Of a DNA stretch of 64,000 bases, positions 14,231 through 27,330 are shown one piece after another (within the stretch, counting starts at the first letter, position 1; every line of letters starts with the position of its first letter). Where the stretch lies: positions 17,362,008 to 17,426,007 of the forward strand of contig NC_051439.1 of NCBI RefSeq assembly GCF_001649575.2, given 5' to 3'. The stretch is from Kryptolebias marmoratus. Its lineage: Eukaryota; Chordata; Actinopteri; Cyprinodontiformes; Rivulidae. The notes below the pieces were generated by a model, which ran no database searches, was not told where the DNA came from, and worked only from the letters and a program-made list of their open reading frames with translations. The translations under genes and the position numbers were made by a program.

Positions 14231-14515
14231 AATTCAGTTCAACTCAGTTTATTTATATAGCACCAATTCGCAACAAAAGTCATCTCAGGGCATTGTACAA
14301 AAACATTCACATACAATAAAAAAATGCCAGTTCGTGAAAGGTATCTTGGAAAGCCAGCAGATTGTGTTGAATTTTCATTTTGTTGCAGTCTCCCATCTTG
14401 AACAGCACATTGGTGACAGTGGAATGGAACAACTCCCTTTTAACAGGAAGAAAACTACAGCCGAACCAGGCGCAGGATGGGCAACCTTCTGCCTTGGCTG
14501 GCTGGGGACCACAAA
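14231..14515 (-). mobile_element. teleost interspersed repeat, probably a LINE 3' tail
   Basis: The left part reads cagtttatttatatagcacc, followed by aattcgcaacaaaagtcatc and gggcattgtaca. This has the same layout as the L2-like terminus at 9849-9900 (tttatttaaatagcgcc then gacactttaca), so it is likely the 3' end of a non-LTR element on the - strand. The right part (caactcccttttaacaggaa through ggctggctgggga) is a phrase I recall from a very common fish repeat. A 136-codon frame across it is not protein-like. The exact family is uncertain. Confidence 0.6.
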
Positions 14516-16199
14516 ACTTGTGTCATGTGAATTTAACCATCTGTACCTGATTGCAGCCCACTAATATATAACAAGTGTACCCACCAACTAATCAAAATCA
14601 AAAAGTGGTAAGTCTGTAAGTATGAGCAGAAGAAATCCCCCTTAATGTATTTTAATACAATAAGGGTGATTGTTTTGAAGAGATACTGTGTGAGGAGGTT
14701 TGTAGTTACCCACATTTGTATAATTCATTACCCAAAGATTCCAAGAATACACAATTAGCATCACATTTCTAGTGAAAAATCACCCAAACTTCTTTTGTTT
14801 GGCTGCCTCTTTGTCAGAACATTGTTACCACCTATTGGACAGTACTGTGAAACTGTTCACTGATAAATCTATTTATGTGGCATCTTGGCACAGTTGACCC
14901 TAAAGTGGTGTCAATACAAGTCTGAATAGCTTTTTTTGCACAAGAACACCATGCATGAGCTTTCAGAAACATAATGCTATTTATACTTAAGACCTCCTGC
15001 ATGATTTATTTTTCCCTGTGTGCAAAACCACTTGGTCTTTTCAAACATATATAACCTTATACAGCTTTGAAGATTGCTGCACCCCATCGTTGGCCTCATT
15101 TCATACTCTTTGCAACAATAGGCTGGTTTAACAGTTAATTAAAACTAATTTATTTCTAACCAGCATTTTACAGTTTGAGAAACCCTAAAATCTGGGATAA
15201 CAGGAAATGTCAGTATTTTTTCAAAACAAAATTCCGGTTGTTGCTCTGCTCGTGCAAATAAGAGGTGTCGCAGACTGGAAATGTATGTCCTACAGGCCTC
15301 AAAGTTAAGAGGATGTTGATTCCATGAATAAAAAAAAAACAGTGAACAAGTGTTCTCTGTGGTGTCCAGTGGCATGAAAAGGCCCCCTCTTTTTAAAATC
15401 TTTCTTGAGATGTCAGTCTTCGTGTTTTTTTTTTTTGATTCCATAGATACTCGGAGGCCAAAATGCAAAGGTTAGCACCACCCACCAAAGTGTTCTGGTA
15501 TCTAAAAGTCTTTTGTTTTTTGTTTTTAAGGTTGACAACATTCAATAACAGTAGCTTCTGTATATAAACTGGCAGTGGTTGCTGTGCTTTGTGTTTTTAT
15601 TGGTTTGAGTTTCCCTTTGACATGGATACACTGCAGCTGTTTTGAAATTTCCGCTTAAAAAAAAAATTCTCAAATTTAGTCAATAATAACTTTTCAACAA
15701 CTGTGAAGCCAAATTGAACAATGATGGGCTTTACAAATTAGGAACTATAACCTCTTATAACAAAAAGATATTTTGTTGTTCAACCAGTTAGAGATTTGAT
15801 GTTTTTACTTCTAAATAATCAAAGTCGTACAACAGATGTGTTTATTGTAATATTTGCATCAGGCGGTGTCTGTCTTTCAGCTTTATAGACGGCTTCAGGG
15901 AGAAACAGCTTAAATTATTACTCAGATCTCAAAATTGCTGTTGATTTTCTGTCCATTGATTTTTAAATTAACTTTCTAATAGTTTTATTGATTTTACTGG
16001 AAGTGCTTCTGTCCAATACAGACTTAAAGGCCGCAGTAAATTCAAAGCGTTTAGAAATACGAAACAAACCCTTGATGTTTATTTACTAACAGACAACAGA
16101 GAATACCTGCTGCAGTCGTGACTGTTTTGTACTGTTTTCTGATTTTCATTTAACCCCCTTTCATACACTAGATTATTCTTTTTCAGGTGGGATCGCCTG
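14516..16199. other. intergenic, nothing recognised
   Basis: AT-rich sequence just after eipr1 with short A and T runs (15331-15340, 15429-15438, 15658-15667). No exon, promoter, RNA gene or transposon is recognisable. Confidence 0.6.
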
Positions 16200-16920
16200 G
16201 GAACCTCTAACCAAATGTTGATTTTTGTCATCTCGGTCCTGTACCCCTCACTCGTCACTCATCTGCCATCCGCATGGTCTCCTTCTTTGAATGTGTACGT
16301 GCTGAGGGCCGGTCGATAGTGACAGTCCGAGCCTCTGCTATGGCAGACGCCACTGACAGGCCTTTTAATTGCAGCTTGACTTCAGAGATCACACATCCAC
16401 ATGTTCACACACATTCACACACAGTAGGAGGGAGGGGCATGGGCACTTCATTAGCTTTGGTCAGGGCTGGCAGTGCTGTGGCTGAATGCAGAATCTATTT
16501 GTCTGTCTAATCAGAGACTCTGCTCACACAAAACCTCACACAGAACCGCTGTTACCCTGCAGTCAATTACTGCGAGGGGGAACTGAGTGAGCGCCAAAAA
16601 CATAATCACAGATTTTTACCCATCTGGAAACTTGTAATGCTTGTAACAGACAAACACACATTTTACCTTTCTCGGCATGTGAAGACACCTGAGGGAGAGC
16701 AGCAAGTGTATCCTACAGCCCATGTATGATCACTGCAATAAAATGGAATCGAAAAAGCCGAGACAGATATCCTCCCTTCTTTATAAAGAACATCCAGCAG
16801 CAGACTCGTGACCGATCGTCAATCTGTCTGCTCATAACTGCAGAGTATTTGCATATGAATCGATGGAGGCACCTCTTTAGTATGCCTGAAAGCTTTTTCC
16901 AGGACAAATTACATTAACTA
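16200..16920. promoter_or_regulatory. possible conserved non-coding element(s), 16.2-16.9 kb
   Basis: This block is less AT-rich and less repetitive than its flanks and holds compact transcription-factor-like words: ccttttaattgcagcttgac near 16360, caattactgcgag near 16564, and atttgcatatgaatcgat at 16847-16864, which contains an octamer (ATTTGCAT) joined to ATCGAT. Reading frames of 63-78 codons exist on both strands, but none looks like protein. Its look is that of enhancer sequence in a gene desert; conservation is not tested here. Confidence 0.25.
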
Positions 16921-19900
16921 TGATGCATTGATTGTCATTGTGGAGATTTGGATACATTATTGAAGACAGTTTGAAAGTATATTCTGCTGCAGCATCATCA
17001 CAGCTGGAACATAAAACTCTTCTTCAGTAGATATGGTTAAAATTAGTTACTTAAACTCTTATTTATTCCATCATCTACACCTCATCAGCTTTGCCAACCA
17101 ATTATACATAACCTACCTTGTGCAAATCTGTCAAATTATTTTATTAATACCAACTTTTTCAAACATTTCTCTTTGAAATAAACTTTCTTTAAAAGTGTTT
17201 TTCAGAAATATTTGCATCAAAAATTATATTGTACAGAAAGCAGAAATCTTTAAAATCATCCTTGTCTGTCTTCTGGTCTCCAGGATGATGGATCTAATTA
17301 TATGCTGAAGAAACTTTGTGTAAGAAAGTTACAATCTTTATGAAGAGAGTAAAGGTAAAATACACAGAAAAAGCTGTATTTAGCCAAATGTTAGACTGTT
17401 TTTTCATACATTTAGCAATCCATTTACCTCTCTAGGTGTGTCTGAAAAACATCTTTTTTGGCTTCGGAACTTTGACACACAAGCATTTGATGTCAACAAC
17501 AAATGACATCATATTTCTATGATGGTTTGGATAAACGGCGTGCCATTTCTTTTCATGTTATTATGACTACAGGTTTAAAACTTTGACACATCTCAGCCCT
17601 GTCACATTATTTGGGGTCTCAATTTAATTCAGTTTTTCAGATTTGCAGGGTAGCATTACTTTACATTACAGTACCAGCTAAGAGTGAATGTCCTCATTTT
17701 TGTTTTCACTTAATTTTAACTTTAAATCAAACTCCATTCATTGAAAGACAGATCTTTTTCTTTTGGCTTCTTTTGTTTTGCATTCTACAGCAAATTCTCA
17801 GAAACGTTTATTTCTTTCACTGAACAAATGGAACAAAGCGCTTTTTCATTAATTTGTTCTATTTTTATTGGTTTAGGACCAATAAACAGAGGATGTAAAT
17901 TAACTTTAACTTTGTTATCTCTAGTCCAAAGAAATACATTTCCTACAAACTACAGTTGGATAATCCAGCTGTTTGTGGCCAAACTGCAAATGAGATAAAT
18001 GCAAGTTGTTGTCTTTAAAGGTGCATTAAATTATTTTTTCATCAGTTTTGGATAGTAGCAAGAGCTCTCAGGCTAGCATGCATAACTTTCTCTCAGGTGA
18101 GGATAAAATTGTAATTTGTGTCCAACGTTACATGTGCAAAAAGAGGAGCGAGTAACACCACGCCCTGAGGCTATCCACTGTAAATTTATTGTAGAACAAG
18201 CTGTTGTTGGTATCATTTTTGTAGTGTTGTTAGTCATATCATCATATCATGGAGACCTCAGAAAATTGTAGTAATTTGTGGGAAAAAGGCTTGTTTCTTT
18301 TAATGCAGTATTTCATGAAATCAGGTTAAACAAAACAAATCTTTTTCCTGCAAAACACATTAAGGTAGGAGCTCTCGGAAGTTCTGACTCACTTGACTTA
18401 ACAAAAGTTGATTTTGTGTATTCACCTTACATAGCGGACATTACAGAAAACATTAATTGACTTGGATTTATTAGAGTGGATGTTTCCGGGTTACACCTGT
18501 TGCAGGTTTCTGCAGCTAATGTTCAAGGGAAATTTTAGATAAAATGCCATTGAGACAGAAACGGATTATTTCAGAGATCTCTCTACATTAACTTGTTCAT
18601 TGTAAATATTTCCTCTCACTCTGGGACATGACACTCCTCCGCATGAATCATGCCTCACTTCTAAGATACAAGTTTGCGTAACATCTTGAATGGAGGTAAT
18701 TGTACCTGAGGGTCACCTGGGTGTCGTTCTCAAAGGGTGGAGGCGGAATTGGATTCGGCTGCTGTGGAAATGAAATAGAAAAAAAAAAATTAGATTTCAT
18801 TTAATTATTTATTCATGTCAGCTAAGCAATATAGAGCCACCTGGGGTGTCTGTATGTTTGTGTGTGAGCGGCGAGTTTCAGGTGATTATTACCTTTGAGA
18901 GTTTCACTCATTTGCATGGGGGAAAATTTATATGACCCCTTGAAATGAAAATTATTCACAAACACGTTGCTCTCTGCAGGAAGAGGAGACAAAAAGACAA
19001 AGAAGTGAAAGAGTGACTGATAGCAGAAGAATGCACCCTTGGGAGGAGAGGAGCGACAAATGTAGGTTTTGGATTGTGTGAAGGAGAGGGGAGATGGTCC
19101 TCAGGAGGGTTAATGGTGAGTTAATGACTTCCAGATTCCTACAGATCAAGTGTTTAACGATACTGAATGATTCCTGAGACAGAGGTGACTCGCAGATAGA
19201 AAATAATTTTTTTATTACCAAAAACAGGGGGGAAAAAGACTGGTATTCCACCCACTAAATAGAAATATCAAGAGAGAAAATTTACAGTACAAAAAGCCTG
19301 TGGAGAACTAAAAATAAACAAACCATTTCAAACAGTCAGAGATCTTCTGTATGAGGGAATAGGCCTGGCATGAAAACTGTTCACTGTTAACCTACTTGCA
19401 CTCGAGCTGCGGCGCGCTCTTTGTTGGTGAATTCTCAGGCTCTTAGCTCTGAAGCAGTGGAAGCCCAGATGAAACACAGTCCCATCACTTTTGATGTTAG
19501 CTCGGAGCGTGCAAGGATAACTACTTAACACTGACAAGCAGCCTGTAGTCAAGGAAAAGCTTCTGTGTGCCGTAAGCTACTTATTTACCATCCCATTGCT
19601 TTTGGAAAAGATAAAGTGCTCCAAGAAGGGGTGAGAAGAGACTATGAAGCCATGACTGATGTTACAGGAGGAGCCTTTGTCTGTTTCTGGGGTTATGTTT
19701 GCAGAAAACCTTCTTAGTCCAGCATGGCCACGAACAAAGCTCTGAGTTCTAAGTGCAAAAGTCTTGATTCGTTGGTCATGATTTACATTTAGCCTCTAAT
19801 AAGTCAGACTTTCTTTAAATATTTTAAACTAATCTTGATCAGTAGTTCTTCTAGCTTTCTGAAGGTCTTTCAAAAAATATTTGGACTTTGGCTGCTTGAG

Positions 19901-21699
19901 TCTCTGACTATTTTCAGAGGAAAGGTTTTATTATTGTTGTTTAATTTTTTACCAAGTTCTGGCCTATAAGTCATTCAGGCTTGGAAAGGCTCCTAAAGTC
20001 AAAAGTGTTGTGTGTGAACGAGCTTTGTGTTAACCCAAACAGCTTAGCAAAAAATTACATTTTAATTTAATCTTTAGACACTTTTTACCAGCAGTCTGTC
20101 ACAAAGACACGTTTTCTTCATATTTTCTTTTAGCAGAATCTGACAAATACCAAAGACAGTTACAGAAAATGATATTTTAACACCAATAAGGTTATCCCCA
20201 AAGAGCTACCAGCTGAAAACTCAACATATATTAAATGATCTGCTGAAAGATGATGCATCTTTCAGGTCTTATGTCAGGTCTTTTCTGGATTTATTTCCTG
20301 TCTCTTAAAGACTTTTCAGACTCTGTTCATCTGCCAGAGACAGTTTTTTAAAGAGTGACATTTTTCTTTTGTCCTGTCTTTGTTCTCTTTTTTAATATTC
20401 AAACACATTATCATGGTCAGTAACAATGACATGACAAAAGATCAACCAAAGTCCCAAAAGTCTTTGAAAGATCTTCAGAAAACCTGTAGAACTATTGACA
20501 AAGACCACTTTAAAAGACTACAACAAAGCTGATCAAATTGGCATTTATTTTATTGTTCTTCATTTAAATAAGTTTTAAGACAGTTAAATAATCATTTTTT
20601 CTCAGACTCAGGCATCTGCAGTGTCTTTCCTAAAGGCCTTACAAAACTTTTAGATCTCACTAAAACACAACAAATCAGGAGCAAACCAACTGAGATGTTT
20701 GTGTAAAAAGTTAGTTAGGCTCCTTTAAAATGCTGCATAGGTTCATTTTATTAAATTGTACCTAAAGTAGTGCACTAATTTAAGTCCACAATAACTTTTT
20801 AAAATAATTTATGGTTTAGAAATACATTAAAGGACAATATTTCAGTTTTAGTTGTTTAATTATGTCTCTAGGTAAACTGAAAATCATATGAAAAATATAT
20901 TTTATTATAAAGGGATGTCCTTTTCTTTCCCTAAATGACTGTATAAGCCCTTTCCCCTCCAGTTTCTCCCTGTTCTTCTCTCCCATGCTGTAGTAACTGC
21001 AGAGTTGTAGCCCTTGATAAAATTCACTGCCGTCTCGTTGACCAACCTTCCTTTCTTCTGGAGTGAAAAAAGAAAGCCCGGTGGATGAAGTACAGTCACG
21101 ATGTGCCCATCTCATTTCTCCCTCCTTATTGTTCCTCAATTATAGAACAAGACCAGAGTGGATCATCGTTATTTATGAGCCTTTGCTACTACAACGCACA
21201 TATAATTACCTCTCAAAAGCTGTAATTGTGCTCATTTCTCACGACCGGTCACAGACGCCCACCCCCCATGCTCTCCTGGTTTTTCAGGAGATTGAGAGCC
21301 TGTTGCCATTAAGACACACCAGGTCATAGGTTGTGTATTGTAACTGTGTTGGACACAGGAATTTAGAGCTTACAACGTTACAACAAATTTGAGTTTTTAA
21401 AAAAATTCCTTATTTATGTAGATACACAATCATTTTGTTTTGTATGTTGCTCTAAAACCACAGACTGTCCCCCTGTAAAAGTACTTGAATATACTTGAAG
21501 AATTAAATGAAAATAATGCAAATCCTCCTCCTGCTTCTCTTCACGATGCTGATGTGAGTCTGATCGACCAATGATTGAAGAAACTAGCGAGCCCGTCACC
21601 AGCGTCACAGCAATACAGACTGACAGTCGGTATGTGTTTGATCATTGGTGCATAGCTGGAGGACAGAGCGGGAGCAGAGGCTGTGGCGACTCTCAAACC
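16921..21699. other. intergenic desert, no gene recognised
   Basis: Mostly AT-rich sequence. The stretch 18690-18960 is more structured (tgagggtcacctgggtgtc, gccacctggggtgtctg, and catttgcatgggg at about 18909) and could be another regulatory element. From 19800 to 20640 short related words (tctttgaaagatcttcag, ggtctttca, agacttttcag) recur without a clear repeat unit. No splice-site pair with a convincing reading frame was seen. Confidence 0.55.
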
Positions 21700-21931
21700 T
21701 CTTTGTCAATCAACAGCCAGCGAACGGCACCCCATGAAATCCATTAAAACCAATTTAGCCAGAACTGCACAGCTCAGAGCTTCACAAACGCTCCAAGCCA
21801 TGGTGAAATATTGATGGATTTTTCAAAACTTTGGTGGTTTGAGTTGATTGCTGAGTATTATTTTTAGGGCCTGGTGTGTCATTCATTATTATCTGAGGAA
21901 AAGGATTCTCTGTGAGAGATTATTGCACATA
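21700..21931 (+). repeat. duplicated element, copy A
   Basis: Starts tctttgtcaatcaacagcc and ends gtgagagattattgcaca. It aligns along its full length with copy B at 24133-24359, in the same orientation, about 80-85% identical by eye. Shared blocks include cacagctcagagct, ccatggtgaaat, tttgagttgattgct and tgtcattcattatta. It does not resemble any transposon end I know, and it lacks a poly(A), target-site duplication or tandem tail. Homology may extend further left, because both copies have gctggagga and agag some 50-80 bases upstream. Confidence 0.8.
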
Positions 21932-24132
21932 AATTAGTGTATTTGTGTTCTTTAAACTACAATTTTTCTTCCTGGTTTTAATTCTGTTCCTGTAAAACTG
22001 GGACTGAATAAATTGTCAATAAATCCCTGTAGATTTGCCAGTACAACAAAATTCAATGAATGTTCCCAATGCATTCTGCTTTTAGGTTTTCTCAAAAGAA
22101 AAAGTGACATTTGATTCAAAATGTTTGGAAGGTTTAAAGCCAGTAAAATTATGTTTATTTTAAAAAGGTATAATACAAATAAATGTATCAGCCATTGCAG
22201 ACAGACGGGCTCCATCTCCACTAACTTCTGATGGTTTTTCATGCTAGGATTTAACAGGTAAAATTTAAAATACATGACTATTATATCTATATAACACTGG
22301 ATGTAAAGATCAACCTACTGAATTATACTGTCAACAGGAAAACTATCATTTTTGCTAATAGAGCAGGTTTTGGTTTTTTTATTAATTTGGTTTTGGAGAC
22401 TAATGACAGATGTTCCTAAAGAATATGATCCTAATAATAAAATGTATTATTTTGGTTTAGTTCTATATCATATTAGATCTATTTTTGTGGAGAAAGGTGT
22501 AATAGTTCTGTAATAGTTTTTTGGTATACACTATATATCTTTTTATTTTTTATTACTATTCATGTTGTCCTTTTTTTTTTTTTTTTGCATGAACGTATGT
22601 GTGATTTTTGTGTCCTCCCCTGACCCCTGGCTGTTCTTCTGTCATGCTGCACACCGACTCACCCCCTCATTCTTCAGCCCTCTCCTCCCTGCTCATTCGC
22701 TCACATCAGACATGTCATCCAGCGCAGAGCGCTCGGACACACTCATGGGAACTGCTTGACCCAGATCTGTCTTCTCTTCTGCCCAGCTGACCACACACAC
22801 ACACACACACACTCAGGCACAGATGCACTTGACATTTGGGTCGCTGACAAGACATCAGGTGAGGACAGAAGAGCCCAGGTGACAAGGAGAAGCACTGAAC
22901 CTTTGCTGTGATATTGCCCCTGTGAACCTATGAGCGCACACACACACGCTGCGTTTGTCTGTCATATCTCGACTCTGAAAGCCAGTCTGGGGCTCGTTAT
23001 TCAGCCACTGGCCTTCCAGAGCTTTGATTACTATGGCCATCTAAAAGACATGTTATTTTCCTGCTAAATGTGTGCATCCCTCGGTGAATCCACATGTAAT
23101 CATGTAAAATGAGGAGTGCTAGCTAATAGAAATACAATAATGTTATGATATTTATACAGCTTGTTTCTTTAATTTAAAAGGGTTCTCCATATCTTTATTG
23201 CTAAATGAAGGATATTTAATGGCATTTTGTTGTAAAATGCACATAATTGTGAATGACTTGTAAAACATTTAAAATTGCAGAAACAGTTAATGAAAATAAA
23301 TGATTGATTATGTTATTTTACATAAGGAATATAAAGTCAGTATGTTTCTGCAATTTTAAGAATATTTTATTCATTACAAAATGCAGGAAAATTCTGTATA
23401 TGTCTTTTAAAGTGCAGTTAAGCATTTTTCTTATTTCTTTCCACATCTGCCTATATTCTCTGATGTAACTGCTTTACATTTCTCCAGTTACTGTTGGGAC
23501 ACATGCAAGAAAAGCTTCTGAATCAAACACAAACACAAGGTTTACCAACTAACAAAGTCCTCTTTTGCTAGGGGGTTAGAATAATGGATGTAAAGCTAAT
23601 GTGCTTACAGCTGTCAGACTTATAGAGTCCAGCAAAAAACTGTCCCTTTTCAATTTTTAAACCCTTCTGTCATTGGTGCCTGTTCTTCTTTTTAACTTTT
23701 CCAGCTTTGACACTTTCCACAAACCTTAAAAACAGTTAAAATGTTATTATTTCTGAGTCATCAGACACAAGATAACTTCTATGAATCCATAGGTTAGATT
23801 TAGTGACAGTCGGAGGCGTTTCTTTATTGTGAAGCTATTTTTATTTGATTTCCCATTATTTACTGCACAGACTTGTAAATTTGTATTAATAAAATATGAA
23901 TGTGAAAAGGAATTATTTTACTCACAGAGCTTCAGAAGTTCACTATAGCCTACAGAACATTATTGATACCTTCATAGTGTTTAAGTTCTGCCCAAATGAG
24001 CTGTAATGCTTGTTTGAGTCTCTGTGTTTCTTTCATTCTTGTTCCTGAGTGCTGGAGGAAAGAGCTTTGATAACCCTGCGGTATAAAAACCAGCCAGCAG
24101 ACTAACCAGCGACTAAATGGTGAATGTGTCTA
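21932..24132. other. spacer between the two duplicated elements
   Basis: The first part is AT-rich. The part 22600-23040 is richer in GC and contains an AC dinucleotide run at 22793-22811 and a second at 22938-22947, with CACACTCA-type sequence. No gene is recognised. Reading frames around 22560-22940 are low-complexity. Confidence 0.6.
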
Positions 24133-24359
24133 TCTTTGTCAATCAACAGCCTACGAATGGCACCCCATGTAACCCATTAAAACTAATTTAGCCAAAGCTT
24201 CACAGCTCAGAGCTCCATGAACACTCAACCCATGGTGAAATAATGATGGATTTTCAAAACTTTGGTTTGAGTTGATTGCTGGGTATTATTTCCAAGACCT
24301 GCCGTGTCATTCATTATTACGTGCTGAAAAGGGCTCTCAGTGAGAGATTATTTTGCATA
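24133..24359 (+). repeat. duplicated element, copy B
   Basis: Second copy of the element at 21700-21931, in direct orientation with a centre-to-centre distance of about 2.4 kb. Differences are mainly single substitutions, plus small gaps (for example a 3-base deletion in ctttggtttgagttg relative to copy A). The even spread of differences suggests an old duplication. The AT-rich, homeobox-like words (cattaaaactaattta, ttcattattac) and lack of coding potential favour a regulatory sequence over a gene fragment. Confidence 0.8.
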
Positions 24360-26699
24360 GATTCCATCCAGTCTGGTCTTTTTTTTCCCCCCTACTAGCC
24401 TTTATAAAATAATCTTGTTGCTGCTTCAAAGTGGTGAGGGAATCGACTGAGAGAGTGATTTTTCCAATGATTTCCCACCTGAAATTCTTCCGCTTCAATA
24501 CAACTCGATTTTTCATTACTTTGGGACTTTACCTTACACAACTGTCCAAGAAAATGCAGGACACTTCTTTGTCTGATGAGCATACCATGCACTGCCCATC
24601 CAAAAACTGATCAAACGGGAATCAGATGTTTTTTTTCCAGGAGCAGCAAGAAGCTGATCACCGTTTGTGACTTTGTTGCTGCTTATTTTTCAGATGCTCT
24701 GTCACAAAGACTTCTCAGCACAACGTCTGGGCATTAAACACAGAGTCATAGTTTTACACATCATTAAACATCACTTAGCATTTTTGAAGAAACCTGGTGA
24801 TTTTAAACCAGTTTGCTGTGCTGGTGGGTGCATGCAGCATCAGAGATTTCCAGTAACCCGGAGAATTCAGTCCACTGCAGCAACTTAGAAGCAACACAGA
24901 ACAAAAACAAATAGTGCAATTTAATGCAACTGAACTTTAGGCAATTATTTTCTTTTACATTTGAATTTACAGCAAATCTCTTATTTTTTCCCCCCTAACA
25001 GAATAATTAAGAAATTCAACATTTTAAAAGATATTTTATATATAAAATTTTCCTTAAAATGCTGAATGTAGCTGCATATCTGTCACATACACAACAATGT
25101 TAAATTTTAAGTTATTGTGTTCAAATCTGTGGAGGACCGGTGGCTAACAGCAAGCTTGTACTTTTCTTTGTGACTCACTTTTTTCCTACATCATTAATGT
25201 CAACATAAACATTAATCCCTCTCAGATCATTGCTGTTTGGAGGTGACGCCTCCTCCTGCCATCCAGTTTTTGTTCTCCTTCACTGAAGGATGACACGTCT
25301 TTCTTGAAGCGCCTCATAAATTTCAGGAGATTCTACAAGACTAAAAGGAGTCAACAGGGTTTGTGGGCACAAAGCGATAACAAGTGTTTTTTTTTTTGTT
25401 TTTTTCCAAAGGCAGTTTTGGCTGTGCTGACTGTGAACAGTGGAGGATTGCTTCACCAACTGACTCACTTGTTGCACCTCGTTGATCTAGGAGGTTATAG
25501 GTGATGAACAGATACTTCATTCACACCCGCTGAGTGATTATTTTTTACAATTTTTGAAATGTTTCTGATGAAGGTTTCTAAGATAATTCAATGTAAAAAA
25601 CTAATTGATACATGAGATTAATCTGAATAGTAAAAAGCACAGATGAGATGCTTTTGATAACTTTACAATCTTGACCATGACTTGCAAGCCACGACCACAT
25701 CCATCACTTTTTTCTGCACAACATTTCCTTTCTGTCTCTTTCATCTTCTTTCTTTATTTGAAGCATGTTATTTTCCTGTATGTCCTGCATGTTTTTTTCT
25801 ATTAAATGCTCATTTTTTTAGTATCTTACATAGGTTTTCTTAAGTTGCAGTGAGCTCTCAGACAGCACTTGACTGTCTGAAGTGTCATTCCCAAAACAGC
25901 TTCTGTTTTGTATGTTAGGCAATAAATTCCTTATTCCAGATATGACTATACACCCCTTTATTCGCTTCACTTCTCTTCTGCTCATTGAACTGGAAAACTC
26001 TGAATGCACAACAATGTACATGCAGAAAGGTGAGCTAAGAAATTGGCAAATTGTGACATGTGGCTACAGAGTGAGTGGCTTTACCAGCTGGTTTTGTTTT
26101 CCGTGTCAAAGTTGGGATGTCTGTTTCTGAACCTCAGCCATGGGACCATTATTTGAGGAGGAGCTTCTGCACTCCTAGACACTAAAAACACCTAAAGCAA
26201 CATTGCTGCAACCTACAATTCTAAGCAGCGACTCATAACTGACAAAATAATGGCTGGAATAATAAAAAGAAGACCCCAACTGTAATTAACCCTAATCAAC
26301 ATAACAATTTAATTATTTTAGCCTCCAGTGTGCATTTACCCACAATATTTAGCTCCCTTTTCTTCTCTCTATTGCAGCCGCGTGACTGTGCATATTTAAC
26401 CCTGACTGTGTGTAATGAATATTTGATGGAATATATGATCAAACTGAATGTAAATGTGCATCCAGCCCATGCATGCTCTGTATGTTTCGCACAATGTGGG
26501 GGCTTATGTGATGAGATGGTGGGGATCTGATCCAGTCCTTTAGATCTATGGGTGCTGGCCTTTATGCCCACGTCCGGGAACACCAAGTCTGCCCATCAGC
26601 AACCCCCACCCCCACTCCCCACCTCCCTCAACAGTGAATTAGCATCACATTCAATCCTCTCTAAGCTTCATTCATAGCTGTGACAGTCTATTCTCAGAG
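24360..26699. other. intergenic desert, no gene recognised
   Basis: Mixed composition. The block 26290-26540 (taacaatttaattatttta to gtgggggcttatgtgatgag) looks compact and non-repetitive, like a regulatory element. A pyrimidine-rich acceptor-like word (cttctctctattgcag) sits at about 26360-26378, but no donor or reading frame supports an exon. Confidence 0.5.
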
Positions 26700-27330
26700 G
26701 TGTATGCTCCTTTATCTGTTGTGGCCTCTGTGTGTGTGTGTGTTTGTGTGTCTGCTTGCTATAATAAGCCTCTGTCTCTCCTCCCTCCCGCCAGCCTTCT
26801 AGTTCCACTTCTCCGAGTGATGCGGGTGGAGGAGGAAGTGACCTATATAGGCTGCATCTCTGTCTCTGGTCTGCTCCAGCTTCCTGCATCTCAGCTGTGT
26901 GTGTGTGTGAGGGAGAGAAAGAGAAAGTGTGCAGTGGAACGGGTGTATGAATAATTCAGTGGATGCCTCAACACGACTGCCTTCAATAAAACCATCCCCC
27001 TTAATGAGTCTTAATGACAGCCACGGCGTTGAGACAATCAAAAAGGGTGTGTGTGTGTGTGTGTGAAAGCAGTGCGTGGGTGGGTATGAAGAGGGAACAT
27101 GGATGCTTGAATAACTGTGCGCATGTGTTGCAGAGCCGTCCGCCCGCTCTTGCTGCCTTTGCCCCAGGCTCTGTCAAGGTTGCCCTGGGTAATACTACCT
27201 GAGACTTTGAAAAGAACATGAAAGCCGACTTCTCAGCAGGGGAGGTGAGACGAGAGGCTTGCTGGGGTGGAGCAGTTGAGGAGGAGAGCAGCAGCAGCAT
27301 CCTCACCTCCCCTCAGCTCTTCGGGCGTGT
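26700..27330 (+). promoter_or_regulatory. promoter-like GC-rich block with TATA-like and ETS-like words
   Basis: Relative to its AT-rich flanks this block is GC-rich. At 26829-26850 the sequence gaggaggaagtgacctatat contains an ETS-type GGAAGTG next to a TATATA-like core (ctatatag, 26843-26850). Two GT runs flank it (26730-26750 and 27045-27064). A 111-bp interval with splice-site consensus at both ends follows at 27134-27244. Together these could be the 5' end of a transcription unit heading right, perhaps an alternative first exon of a downstream gene, but no protein or transcript supports it here. Confidence 0.25.
27134..27244 (+). other. candidate unannotated exon (splice-site pair with short open frame)
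   Basis: Left border gcgcatgtgttgcag/AGCC is acceptor-like, though its pyrimidine tract is weak. The right border GGGGAG/gtgaga is a strong donor consensus. Inside, an ATG at 27218 in fair context opens MKADFSAGE and runs in frame exactly to the donor. The interval is CpG-containing and GC-rich. It does not match the start of any protein I recognise, including MYT1L as I remember it. It could be a 5' UTR or lncRNA exon, or chance. Confidence 0.2.

Noticed and set aside
14154..14564. A 136-codon + strand frame just after eipr1
   Set aside because: It lies in an interspersed repeat and shows no protein features; not an extra eipr1 exon because the stop at 13871-13873 is conserved.
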